Assembly (NCBI GenBank): GCA_946557785.1
Contig: CAMNTH010000015.1
Coordinates: forward strand, 1-64,000
Length of the DNA stretch: 64,000 bases
Reading direction: 5' to 3'
Source of the DNA: an uncultured Blautia sp.
Lineage (GTDB): Bacteria; Bacillota; Clostridia; Lachnospirales; Lachnospiraceae
Numbering within the stretch: the stretch's first letter is position 1; every line of letters starts with the position of its first letter. The notes under the pieces are model-generated. The model was not told the DNA's origin. It saw only the letters and a list, made by a program, of their open reading frames with translations, and ran no database searches. Of this stretch, positions 47,700-57,080 are shown piece after piece. The position numbers were made by a program, and so were the translations under genes.

Positions 47700-48914
47700 T
47701 TGAAAATACGGAAACGAACGATGATTCTTCTGGCAGCAGCTGCAATGATTTTGGGAATAACCGGAACTTATGGATACTTTTCGGATATTGTGGCAGTAAC
47801 CAACCGTATTGCCCTTGGAGACGTAGACATTAGCCTGAAAGAGTATGAAATAGTACAGGGGAAAGAAGTAGTTTATACCAATCCCAAAGCAGTTCTTCCG
47901 GGAGATGTTATTTCCAAGATTCCCCGCATTACCAACCATGGGGAACCCTGCTGGGTGAGAGCAAGGATTTCCTACGAAAATGATAGAAGGGAACTGGAAT
48001 CCCTGTCCGATGAAAATCTTATGGGGATGCCCTATGGCTGGGTGAAGCAGGGGGAATATTACTATTACACAGAGATTTTAAAAAAGGGAGAGACTGTAAC
48101 CCTCTTTCAGGAATTGGAGATTCCATCAGACTGGACAGAGGAACACTCACTGCAGAGACTTCAGGTGGATATCCAGGCAGACGCTATACAGTCAGCTAAT
48201 TTTCAGCCGGATTTCAGCGCCATGTCTCCCTGGGGAAACCAAGAAATCGAACTCTGCATTCATGAAGAAAACGGAGAGATGATATCCAGGAAAGAAAAGG
48301 TAAAGCTTTCTGTAGAATTTAACGGAAGTGCGCATAAGCTGCTGGCTGTGCCGAAGGATTTCTTTGGGAATATGGGGACAGCTATGCCGGGAGACGTATT
48401 CCGGGATTCTGTCATTGTTTCCAATACTACAGGAAACACTGCAGAAATATTCTTTCATACAGGGCTGGTTTGCCAGAGGGCTGACAGAATGGATCTTCTG
48501 AAAAAGCTGCAACTTACCATTGCAATGAATGGGAAAACCATTTATTCAGGAGATCTGCAGGCCGAAAAGCTGAAAACAGATATCTCCCTTGGGAAATTTC
48601 AGTCAGGAGAGGCGGGAACTATGGATTTTATGGTTTCTGTGCCAAAGGAACTGAATAATGCATATGCTCTTCGGGATACGGCTGTAAAATGGTATTTTAC
48701 CGTATATGAAGATGAGAAACACACTGCAGAAGCGCCAGGAAAGGAAGGATGGAATGCTCCGGGCTCGCCTGGAAATAAAGTTTTGTCGCAGAATAGTTCC
48801 TCTGTAAAAACCGGGGACGAATCTCCGATTTTATTTATGGGGCTTTTAACCTTTTTATCAGCATTGATCCTGGTAACTGTCCTGATAGTGAAAAAGAGAG
48901 GTAAGAAACAGTGA
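47700..48914 (+). CDS. SipW-dependent-type signal peptide protein with sortase-signal-like C-terminus
   Basis: Probable TTG start 47700 after GGGG-rich SD; MILGITGTYGYFSDIVAVTNRIALGDVDISL; C-term SVKTGDESPILFMGLLTFLSALILVTVLIVKKRGKKQ. Confidence 0.78.
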   Translation: MKIRKRTMILLAAAAMILGITGTYGYFSDIVAVTNRIALGDVDISLKEYEIVQGKEVVYTNPKAVLPGDVISKIPRITNHGEPCWVRARISYENDRRELESLSDENLMGMPYGWVKQGEYYYYTEILKKGETVTLFQELEIPSDWTEEHSLQRLQVDIQADAIQSANFQPDFSAMSPWGNQEIELCIHEENGEMISRKEKVKLSVEFNGSAHKLLAVPKDFFGNMGTAMPGDVFRDSVIVSNTTGNTAEIFFHTGLVCQRADRMDLLKKLQLTIAMNGKTIYSGDLQAEKLKTDISLGKFQSGEAGTMDFMVSVPKELNNAYALRDTAVKWYFTVYEDEKHTAEAPGKEGWNAPGSPGNKVLSQNSSSVKTGDESPILFMGLLTFLSALILVTVLIVKKRGKKQ

Positions 48915-51900
48915 AAAAAAGGATGATAAGCTTATTTTTCGCAGGCGCTGTGACCATGATGTCTGTAGCAGTCCCGGCTTTTGGGGCGGATAGAGATACA
49001 TGGAAGGAAAAAACTGCGGAATATGCAGGTTGGGAAATACAAGGGGAGGAGATTCCTTTGGAAGAGGCGAATGCGGGAGAAAAACCGGCAGATATAGAAG
49101 AACCGGAAGACTTTGCAGATACAGAGGATCCGGGTGAACCAGTCAAATCAGAAGAGACGGAAGGACCTAATAATCAGGATTTTGAAAATTGGGAAGAAGA
49201 AGATCTGTATGAGAACTTCGATTTCACATGGTTTGATGAGGAAACTGCAGATCTGATTCATGCAGACACGCCGGAAACAGAAGAGCTTGTTGAGGAGATT
49301 AAGTCAGGGGAGGTTCTGGCTCTGGCACCTATTGAGAATGTAACGATGGAAAGAGCAGCTATGGTTGGGACTACACCAGAAAATGAAGCCATCAGTCTGG
49401 CAGCAGGAACCAGTTCCTTTACATTACGCATAGGAGCCTACAACAATATGGATGAGGTTTGGGTGAATAATGGTGCTTCACTGGATCATTTTGGAACTGT
49501 ATACAGGGAAATCGTATATACAGATGATGAAGGCACGACTAGAAAAGCACCGGTTTATTGCATGAATGCAAGCAAAAGCGGTCCTTTAAGTCCCCAGGAA
49601 GTGAAGGATGAAGCAATCAAAGTCCTTTCTGATGCCAGTTTGAAAAAGATTCTTTATTTTGGGTATGGTGGTCCAGGAGATGTTTCAGACAGCTATGACC
49701 CTACATGCAGCCATTGTGACTGGTCTAAAAAAGAGAACAGGTATGTGCTGACCCATTATGCATTGAGTAAGCTTTATTCCAATGATGTTGCAGGAGCCAC
49801 GGCAGCGGAATGCGAGCATATAGGATTGAACAGATGGATCAGTAAATTGACTTCCCTGGCAGTTCCCAATGTTATGGATCTGAGATTTTATGGAAAGGAT
49901 ACCAATGGAGATACGGTATCCGCAAAAGATATGTCCGGAAATTTAACATATTATAAAGCAGTTCCAGAGTCCTTATCCTGGACCGGAATGAAAAAAGGCG
50001 TACAGATTTCCGGCATCTACAGACTGACTTCCAGCCTGGAGAAGAACGGAATCCGATTTACCAAAGGAACTTCCGATTCCTGGATGATGGGCTACTGGAC
50101 AAGCGGAGAAGACTATACTGCCCGGGGAATGGGAAATCCCAGGATTCTGGGAGAAGGAAAAAGCGTTACCCTTTATAAAGGAGCAAGAATCCGTTTTGCA
50201 TTTCCTTATAATGTTACAGGAAACCAGAAAATGACCTATACATCCATTCTAAAACCGGTGGAATATATTGCCATCAGTACTTCCGTTTTGCTGAACCAAA
50301 GCGGAATGCAGGATTTGGGAACCTATTACCATGAAGGAAAGAGGGAGACGCTGAGTCTGACATTTCGCCCATCTCCATTTGGAACGGTAATTCTTAAAAA
50401 GACTGCTGACCAGGATCCCAACATAAAAATCCAGGGAGCCGGATATCAGCTGAAAGCAGGGGAAGATATTATTTCCAATGGAACGGTTGTTTTAAAGAAG
50501 GGTGAGAAAATGGCAGGGGGATATACAGACCAACAGGGAGGAATTACCTTTTCTGATATTCCAGCAGGAAAGTATTACCTGGTAGAAGTAGGAGCAAAGG
50601 AAGGATCAGAGGCAGAGAAATATTTGGTGGATACCATGAAACATCCGGTTACGGTGATAAAGAATACTTCTTCAACAGTGGCTGTTTCGGAGATTCCGGA
50701 TATACAAGGAAGGGTTTCCATCCGCAAAAAAATCAAGAATACGGAACTGAACCTGGAAGGTGCGGAGTTTACCCTGTATTCTTACAGCAAAAGCAGCGGC
50801 AAGTATACCAACGGAGTAAAACTTACATATGATACTTCCTCCAGGCGGTACATATCTGAGAATTTTTGCTATATGCCTGACAACCAGGGGAGATTCCTGG
50901 TGGAAGAAACGAAAAATCCAGAAGGGTTTACAGGAACCTTTCGGGAGGAATTTTCTCTTACGAAACCGGGACTGGAGGAATTGTTTGAATTTACAGCAGA
51001 AAATACAACTGCTCCCATGCGTGTGGAAATTACCAAAGTAGATTCTGTTACAAGAGAGATTTTGGAGGATGCGGAATTTTCCATTTATGAATGGGATGCT
51101 GTAAAGCAGGCGTATAAAAACATTGGAGAGCCATTGGCATTCCAAAAAGAAGTAAGAAAATATCAAAGCAGGGAGCTGAAGATCACAGACTCCAATCAAG
51201 GACGTTTTCGGGTAGAAGAAACAAGGCCTCCGGAAGGATATACCGGAAAATTTGTACAGGAGATCAATCTGTACGATGGAAATAGAAAGCTGCAGTTTAC
51301 AGCAGAAAATACACCGATTCCACAGAAAAAGGGAAGCATTCAAATTAGAAAAACCGATTCTGTAAAAGGAGCCATTCTATCTGACGCAGAGTTTACTATT
51401 TCCCAGTACAATACGTTTTCCGGGAAATATGAAAATACTCTTGGCGCTGCTTCCAAGCTTGCTTATGATGAAAAAAGCCAGCTGTATATTTCCGGGGATC
51501 TGACTGTTAATAAAAGCAATGGAGGGAAATTCAAAGTAACAGAAACAAAAGCTCCCCAAGGTTACATAGGAGGCTGGGAGCGGGAATTTATCCTTACAGA
51601 GGATAATCTCCATCCGGAACCCTTTGAAGCAGTGAACGAACCGGATAGACCTCCCTTAACAGAAATCACGGTAACCAAAAAGATAAAAGAAAGGGAAATT
51701 CTCTGGGATCATGGAAATCCTGTCTTTTCTTTTACAGCAGAGGGAATAGACGATAGTGGCATCAGCAGGAAATATGAAAATTTTGTGTGTTTTTCTCCCG
51801 GAGGGTATACGGTGGACGAGGATGGATATGGAGTGCTGAAAATTACCTTCCGGAATGTACCGGCAGGTCAGTATACCATATATGAAAAACCGGTTTTATA

Positions 51901-52123
51901 CTATTATCTTACAGATGCCATAGCCAATACATCGAACGTTTCTATTATAAAAGGCGACAGTCCGGCTTATGGAAAAACACCAAAATCCATTGCCTATGGG
52001 AAGCTTCGTCTGACAAAAGACGAAAAGAAAGCAGCCATTACATTTGTGAATACAAAGGGAAGATACGATCGTTATATTCACAATGATGTGGTAAAAAATA
52101 GAGTTCCTGTTTCATTTGAATAA
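48911..52123 (+). CDS. Large secreted surface protein with N-terminal thioester-like domain and several Cna-B/SpaA-type domains
   Basis: Sec signal MKKRMISLFFAGAVTMMSVAVPAFGA; VYCMN...LTHYALSKLY thioester-domain-like; repeats of AEFTLY...FLVEETKNPEGFTG; GTG start overlapping previous stop. Confidence 0.8.
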   Translation: MKKRMISLFFAGAVTMMSVAVPAFGADRDTWKEKTAEYAGWEIQGEEIPLEEANAGEKPADIEEPEDFADTEDPGEPVKSEETEGPNNQDFENWEEEDLYENFDFTWFDEETADLIHADTPETEELVEEIKSGEVLALAPIENVTMERAAMVGTTPENEAISLAAGTSSFTLRIGAYNNMDEVWVNNGASLDHFGTVYREIVYTDDEGTTRKAPVYCMNASKSGPLSPQEVKDEAIKVLSDASLKKILYFGYGGPGDVSDSYDPTCSHCDWSKKENRYVLTHYALSKLYSNDVAGATAAECEHIGLNRWISKLTSLAVPNVMDLRFYGKDTNGDTVSAKDMSGNLTYYKAVPESLSWTGMKKGVQISGIYRLTSSLEKNGIRFTKGTSDSWMMGYWTSGEDYTARGMGNPRILGEGKSVTLYKGARIRFAFPYNVTGNQKMTYTSILKPVEYIAISTSVLLNQSGMQDLGTYYHEGKRETLSLTFRPSPFGTVILKKTADQDPNIKIQGAGYQLKAGEDIISNGTVVLKKGEKMAGGYTDQQGGITFSDIPAGKYYLVEVGAKEGSEAEKYLVDTMKHPVTVIKNTSSTVAVSEIPDIQGRVSIRKKIKNTELNLEGAEFTLYSYSKSSGKYTNGVKLTYDTSSRRYISENFCYMPDNQGRFLVEETKNPEGFTGTFREEFSLTKPGLEELFEFTAENTTAPMRVEITKVDSVTREILEDAEFSIYEWDAVKQAYKNIGEPLAFQKEVRKYQSRELKITDSNQGRFRVEETRPPEGYTGKFVQEINLYDGNRKLQFTAENTPIPQKKGSIQIRKTDSVKGAILSDAEFTISQYNTFSGKYENTLGAASKLAYDEKSQLYISGDLTVNKSNGGKFKVTETKAPQGYIGGWEREFILTEDNLHPEPFEAVNEPDRPPLTEITVTKKIKEREILWDHGNPVFSFTAEGIDDSGISRKYENFVCFSPGGYTVDEDGYGVLKITFRNVPAGQYTIYEKPVLYYYLTDAIANTSNVSIIKGDSPAYGKTPKSIAYGKLRLTKDEKKAAITFVNTKGRYDRYIHNDVVKNRVPVSFE

Positions 52124-52138
52124 GCCTTCTAAGGAAAA

Positions 52139-52176
52139 TGGCTGCCTTTCATGACAAAATCTTGAAGAGCAGCCAT
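52139..52176 (+). terminator. Inverted repeat, weak terminator candidate after the surface-protein operon
   Basis: ATGGCTGC...GCAGCCAT, not followed by a clean T run. Confidence 0.4.
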
Positions 52177-52281
52177 TGATATTGATTGAGGAACCCCAAA
52201 AATTGTGATATAATGTGGACATTTGATGAGCACAGGCGCTGGCGAAGCAGTGTGAAACTTAAGAGGAACAGGAGAAGAACC

Positions 52282-52785
52282 ATGATTCGAAAAGCAGAAA
52301 TAAGAGATTTGGAAGAAATCCTGCAGATATATGAAGCGGCCAGAAATTTTATGGCTGCAAACGGAAATCCGGGCCAGTGGGTAAATGGATATCCTACCAG
52401 AGCCCTGGTGGAAGAAGATCTGAAAAAAGGGCAGCTTTATGTGTATGAGACAGAAGAAGGAATAGAAGCTGCCTTTGTTTTCTTTATTGGAGAGGAACCA
52501 AATTATTGTGAAATCCGGGAGGGAAGCTGGCTAAATGACAAAGCCTACGGTGTCCTTCATAGAATTGCTGCTGCAAAGCAGGGGAAAGGAATTGCTTCCA
52601 TCTGTGTAAACTGGTGCTTCCGGAACTGTGGTAATATGCGGGGAGATACCCATCAAAATAATAAGAGTATGCAGCGCATTTTTGAAAAGAATGGATTTGT
52701 AAAATGCGGAATCATCTGCGTAGAAGATGGAACAGACAGAATTGCATTTCAGAAGACTTCAGAAAAAGAGGGATTATCTGTATGA
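52282..52785 (+). CDS. GNAT family N-acetyltransferase
   Basis: MIRKAEIRDLEEILQIYEAAR...; HRIAAAKQGKGIASICVNW; NNKSMQRIFEKNGFVKCG. Confidence 0.88.
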   Translation: MIRKAEIRDLEEILQIYEAARNFMAANGNPGQWVNGYPTRALVEEDLKKGQLYVYETEEGIEAAFVFFIGEEPNYCEIREGSWLNDKAYGVLHRIAAAKQGKGIASICVNWCFRNCGNMRGDTHQNNKSMQRIFEKNGFVKCGIICVEDGTDRIAFQKTSEKEGLSV

Positions 52786-54596
52786 ATATTATAAATATAG
52801 AACATATCAGCAAAATATATGGAGATAAGGTGATTTTTGACGATGTTTCTTATGGAATCCATCAGGGAGAAAAGATTGGGATCATCGGTATTAATGGAAC
52901 AGGAAAGACCACATTGCTGAAGATCATTACAGGAATGGAGGAAACGGATCAGGGGCAGGTAATTACCCAGAACGGGCTTCGTATTACTTATCTTCCTCAA
53001 CACCCTGATTTTCCAAAAGACGCAGCCATTCTTTCCTATGTAATGGCGGGACAGGCAGAAAAAAGCTGGAATGGGGAGTCAGAAGGAAAAACAGTGCTGA
53101 ACCGTCTGGGGATTACGAACTATGAAGAACCAGTGGCGCATTTGTCAGGAGGCCAGAAAAAGCGGGTAGCTTTAGCCAGAACTCTGGTAAACCCTGCAGA
53201 CGTATTGATCCTGGATGAGCCTACCAACCACCTGGATAATGAAATGGCATCTTGGCTGGAGGATTATCTGAACCGATTTAAAGGAACTGTGATCATGGTT
53301 ACCCATGACCGTTATTTTCTGGATCGGGTGACAAATAAGATTCTGGAGATCAGCCATGGGAAATTATATTGTTATGATACCAATTATTCCGGATTTCTGG
53401 AACTGAAGGCAGAGCGGGAGGAGATGGAGCTTGCCGCAGAGCGAAAACGCCAAAGCGTCCTTCGCATGGAAGTGGAATGGGCGAAACGGGGATGCCGGGC
53501 AAGAAGTACCAAGCAGCGGGCACGTCTGGAACGTCTGGAGGCTTTGAAAAACGGTGTGGCGCCCCTTAGGGATCAGACAGTGGAGATTGATTCTGTAGAA
53601 ACCCGTATGGGAAAGAAAACCATAGAGCTTCATCATGTTTCCAAAAGTTTTGGAGAGAAAGTCTGTGTGGAAAATTTTGATTATATTGTCCTGAAAAATC
53701 AAAGGCTTGGTATTATCGGACCAAACGGCTGCGGAAAATCTACTCTGCTGAAAATGATTGCGGGAATCCAGGCTCCGGATTCCGGTGAAATCGAAATAGG
53801 AGAAACTATCAAAATCGGCTATTTTTCACAGGAAGTGGAAGATATGGACACAAGGCAGCGTGTCATTGATTATATTAGGGACGTTGCGGAATATATTCCT
53901 ACCAGGGAAGGGCTTGTAAGTGCAGCCAAGCTTTTGGAACGTTTCCTGTTTGATTCTTCCATGCAGTATGCACCGATTTCCAAGCTGTCCGGAGGAGAAA
54001 AGAAGCGTTTATACCTTTTGAAGGTTCTGGCCGCAGCGCCAAACGTGCTTTTGCTGGATGAGATTACCAATGACATTGATATTCCTACACTGACAATTTT
54101 AGAAGACTATCTGGATTCCTTTTCCGGAATTGTAATTGCGGTTTCTCATGACCGCTACTTCCTGGACAATCTGGCAGATCGTATTTTTGAATTTGACAGA
54201 AATGGTCATCTGACGCAGTATGAGGGAGGATATACGGATTATCTGGAGGCAAAGGCACAGAGAATGCGAAAGGAAGCAGGTTCCTTTGAAACAAAAGCAC
54301 AGACCAGGCAAAAAAGAAGTGGAAAGGACTGGAAGCAAAATCAGAACCGCATTGTGAAACTGAAATTTACTTTTAAGGAACAGCGGGAATTCGAGACTAT
54401 TGATGATGATATCGCAGCGTTGGAAGAAAAGATCGCATCTATTGAGAAAGAAATTATGGCAAATGCCACCAATTCCGGAAAGCTCAATGAGCTTACAAAA
54501 GCCAAAGAACAGGCAGAAGGAGAGCTGGATGAGAAAATGGACCGCTGGGTTTATTTAAATGATCTGGCAGAAAAGATTCAGGCACAGAATAATTAA
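52782..54596 (+). CDS. ABC-F family ATPase (Uup-like, two NBDs)
   Basis: GINGTGKTTLLKIITG, HLSGGQKKRVALARTLVNPADVLILDEPTNHLD, second NBD GPNGCGKSTLLKMIAG; C-terminal coiled coil. Confidence 0.92.
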   Translation: MNIINIEHISKIYGDKVIFDDVSYGIHQGEKIGIIGINGTGKTTLLKIITGMEETDQGQVITQNGLRITYLPQHPDFPKDAAILSYVMAGQAEKSWNGESEGKTVLNRLGITNYEEPVAHLSGGQKKRVALARTLVNPADVLILDEPTNHLDNEMASWLEDYLNRFKGTVIMVTHDRYFLDRVTNKILEISHGKLYCYDTNYSGFLELKAEREEMELAAERKRQSVLRMEVEWAKRGCRARSTKQRARLERLEALKNGVAPLRDQTVEIDSVETRMGKKTIELHHVSKSFGEKVCVENFDYIVLKNQRLGIIGPNGCGKSTLLKMIAGIQAPDSGEIEIGETIKIGYFSQEVEDMDTRQRVIDYIRDVAEYIPTREGLVSAAKLLERFLFDSSMQYAPISKLSGGEKKRLYLLKVLAAAPNVLLLDEITNDIDIPTLTILEDYLDSFSGIVIAVSHDRYFLDNLADRIFEFDRNGHLTQYEGGYTDYLEAKAQRMRKEAGSFETKAQTRQKRSGKDWKQNQNRIVKLKFTFKEQREFETIDDDIAALEEKIASIEKEIMANATNSGKLNELTKAKEQAEGELDEKMDRWVYLNDLAEKIQAQNN

Positions 54597-54642
54597 GAAA
54601 ATAGCTATGCTTACAAAAGATAAGAAAGGCTGGGGGGTTACT

Positions 54643-55158
54643 ATGGCAAAACATCCGATGACAACACTTTGTTATGTGGAGAAGGACGATGCGTATTTAA
54701 TGCTGCATCGGATTTTCAAGAAGAATGACGTAAATAAAGAAAAATGGATCGGGATCGGCGGACATTTTGAAGAGGGAGAAAGCCCGGAAGAGTGCTTGCT
54801 TCGGGAAGCTTATGAGGAGACGGGACTTACCCTGCATTCTTTCCGTTTTCGTGGGATCGTCACCTTTACCCAGGAGAATTATGGGACGGAGTATATGTGC
54901 CTGTATACTGCGGATGAATTTTCCGGAGAACTGAAGGAATGCGATGAGGGAGTGCTTCAATGGGTTTTTAAGAAAGACCTTTTTAATTTGAATCTGTGGG
55001 TAGGAGATTTGATATTTCTAAAGCTATTGCAGGAGGATGCTCCGTTCTTTTCTCTGAAGCTTTCCTATAAGGGCGATGAGCTTATTGAGGCGGTCTTAAA
55101 CGGGAAAGAACTTAAGCACAGGGATTGGGATCAGCTGGAAGATCGGAGATTGTTTTGA
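54643..55158 (+). CDS. NUDIX hydrolase (8-oxo-dGTP diphosphatase-like)
   Basis: GGHFEEGESPEECLLREAYEETGL Nudix box. Confidence 0.9.
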   Translation: MAKHPMTTLCYVEKDDAYLMLHRIFKKNDVNKEKWIGIGGHFEEGESPEECLLREAYEETGLTLHSFRFRGIVTFTQENYGTEYMCLYTADEFSGELKECDEGVLQWVFKKDLFNLNLWVGDLIFLKLLQEDAPFFSLKLSYKGDELIEAVLNGKELKHRDWDQLEDRRLF

Positions 55159-55183
55159 GTCTCCAACTTTTTTATGCAATCTA

Positions 55184-55213
55184 TTGACTTTTACAGTGAT
55201 TGTTTAGTATGAT
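55184..55213 (+). promoter_or_regulatory. Putative sigma-A promoter of plsX
   Basis: TTGACT-N18-TATGAT. Confidence 0.55.
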
Positions 55214-55253
55214 AAAGTGTAATTATTCGTGTGAACACGCAGGAGGAACGGTT

Positions 55254-56264
55254 ATGGCAGAAGTGGTAAAAGTAGTGGTAGACGCTATGGGCGGAGACAA
55301 TGCACCCGTGGAGCCTATAAAAGGCGCAGTGGAAGCAGTGACCCAAAGGCAGGATATTGAGGTTATTTTGACAGGTCAGAAAGAAGTAATTGAAAAAGAG
55401 CTGGAAAAGTATCCAGGATGTCCCAGGGAGCGCATTGCCGTGGTACATGCAGAAGAAGTAATTGAGACGGCAGAACCTCCGGTGATAGCAATACGCCAAA
55501 AGAAGAATTCTTCCATTGTAGTTGGTTTGAATATGTTGAAAAAGCAGGAGGCAGATGCATTTGTTTCTTCTGGAAGTACAGGCGCAGTGCTGGTAGGAGG
55601 TCAGGTTCTTGTGGGAAGAAGCAAAGGAGTGCAGAGGCCGCCCCTAGCGCCGCTGATTCCTACTACAGAGGGAGTTTCCCTTCTGATCGATTGTGGGGCG
55701 AATGTGGACGCCCGTCCTTCTCATCTCGTGCAGTTTGCAAAAATGGGATCCATTTATATGGAACACGTAGTTGGAATTCATAAACCAAGAGTAGCCATTG
55801 TCAATAACGGTGCGGAAGAAGAAAAGGGAAATGCCCTGGTAAAAGAAACCTTCCCCCTTCTGAAAGAATGTAAGGATATTAATTTTATCGGAAGTATTGA
55901 GGCAAGGGATATTCCCATGGGTTATGCGGATGTGGTTGTCTGCGAAGCTTTTGTAGGAAATGTGATCCTGAAGCTGTATGAAGGAGTAGGTGCTGCGATG
56001 ATGAAAAAGATCAAAGCAGGGATGATGACAGATTTACGAAGCAAGATGGGGGCGCTTCTGGTAAAACCAGCCTTGAAAGCTACGCTGAAAACCTTTGATG
56101 CAAGCGAGCACGGGGGTGCACCGCTTCTGGGCTTAAAAGGACTTGTAGTAAAGACCCACGGCAGTGCAAAAGCGGGAGAAATACGCAATGCGATCTTCCA
56201 GTGTGTGCAGTTTAAGCAGGAGAAGATCAATGAAAAGATTGCAGAGCGGATTTTGTCTGAATAA
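55254..56264 (+). CDS. plsX: Phosphate acyltransferase PlsX
   Basis: VVVDAMGGDNAPVEPIKGAVEA; VSSGSTGAVLVGG; start trimmed to 55254. Confidence 0.94.
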   Translation: MAEVVKVVVDAMGGDNAPVEPIKGAVEAVTQRQDIEVILTGQKEVIEKELEKYPGCPRERIAVVHAEEVIETAEPPVIAIRQKKNSSIVVGLNMLKKQEADAFVSSGSTGAVLVGGQVLVGRSKGVQRPPLAPLIPTTEGVSLLIDCGANVDARPSHLVQFAKMGSIYMEHVVGIHKPRVAIVNNGAEEEKGNALVKETFPLLKECKDINFIGSIEARDIPMGYADVVVCEAFVGNVILKLYEGVGAAMMKKIKAGMMTDLRSKMGALLVKPALKATLKTFDASEHGGAPLLGLKGLVVKTHGSAKAGEIRNAIFQCVQFKQEKINEKIAERILSE

Positions 56265-56374
56265 AAGAAGACATACAACTGCAGACGTGAAGAAGCATAT
56301 AAAGAAAGCTTTTTAAGAAAGAAGAAAGGCAGGGTGCTGAGTCAAATTTCCAGCACCTGTGCCATTAGATTGGA

Positions 56375-57070
56375 GTGAAGCAAGTGAATAAAAAAATGGA
56401 AGAACTGGAACAAAAGATCGGCTATAAGTTTCGAAGCAGAAGCCTTCTTAATCAGGCATTAACACACAGCTCCTATGCAAATGAGAAGAAGCTTGGGAAG
56501 CTTGGGTGCAACGAGCGGCTGGAATTTTTGGGGGATGCAGTGCTGGAATTGGTAAGCAGTGAGTTTCTGTATCAAAAGTATCCCGATGTACCTGAGGGAG
56601 AATTGACGAAAAAGCGGGCAAGCCTTGTGTGTGAGCCAAGTCTGGCTTTTTGTGCAAGAGAGTTTGGGCTTCCGGATTATCTGCTTCTTGGAAGAGGCGA
56701 GGATCTGACAGGAGGCAGACAACGTGACTCCATTGTATCAGATGCTACAGAAGCACTTCTTGGAGCTATATATCTGGACGGTGGTTTTGCTAATGCAAAG
56801 GAGTTTGTACTGAACTTTATTCTGAATGACATAGAGCATAAGCAGCTCTTTTATGATAGCAAGACCATCTTACAGGAAATCGTTCAGGAAAGCGGCAGGC
56901 AGATGTCCGTAGAATATGTTCTTTTGAAAGAAGAGGGTCCTGATCATAACAAGAGCTTTACAGTGTGTGTTTCTATTCATGGAGAAAAGATGGGAATCGG
57001 GACAGGGCATACGAAGAAGGCGGCAGAACAGGCAGCAGCTTATCAGGCAATCCGTAAGATGAAAAAATAG
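56375..57070 (+). CDS. rnc: Ribonuclease III
   Basis: NERLEFLGDAVLELVSSEFLY signature; dsRBD C-terminus GTGHTKKAAEQAAAYQAI. Confidence 0.95.
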   Translation: MKQVNKKMEELEQKIGYKFRSRSLLNQALTHSSYANEKKLGKLGCNERLEFLGDAVLELVSSEFLYQKYPDVPEGELTKKRASLVCEPSLAFCAREFGLPDYLLLGRGEDLTGGRQRDSIVSDATEALLGAIYLDGGFANAKEFVLNFILNDIEHKQLFYDSKTILQEIVQESGRQMSVEYVLLKEEGPDHNKSFTVCVSIHGEKMGIGTGHTKKAAEQAAAYQAIRKMKK

Positions 57071-57080
57071 CAGGTGAAAT

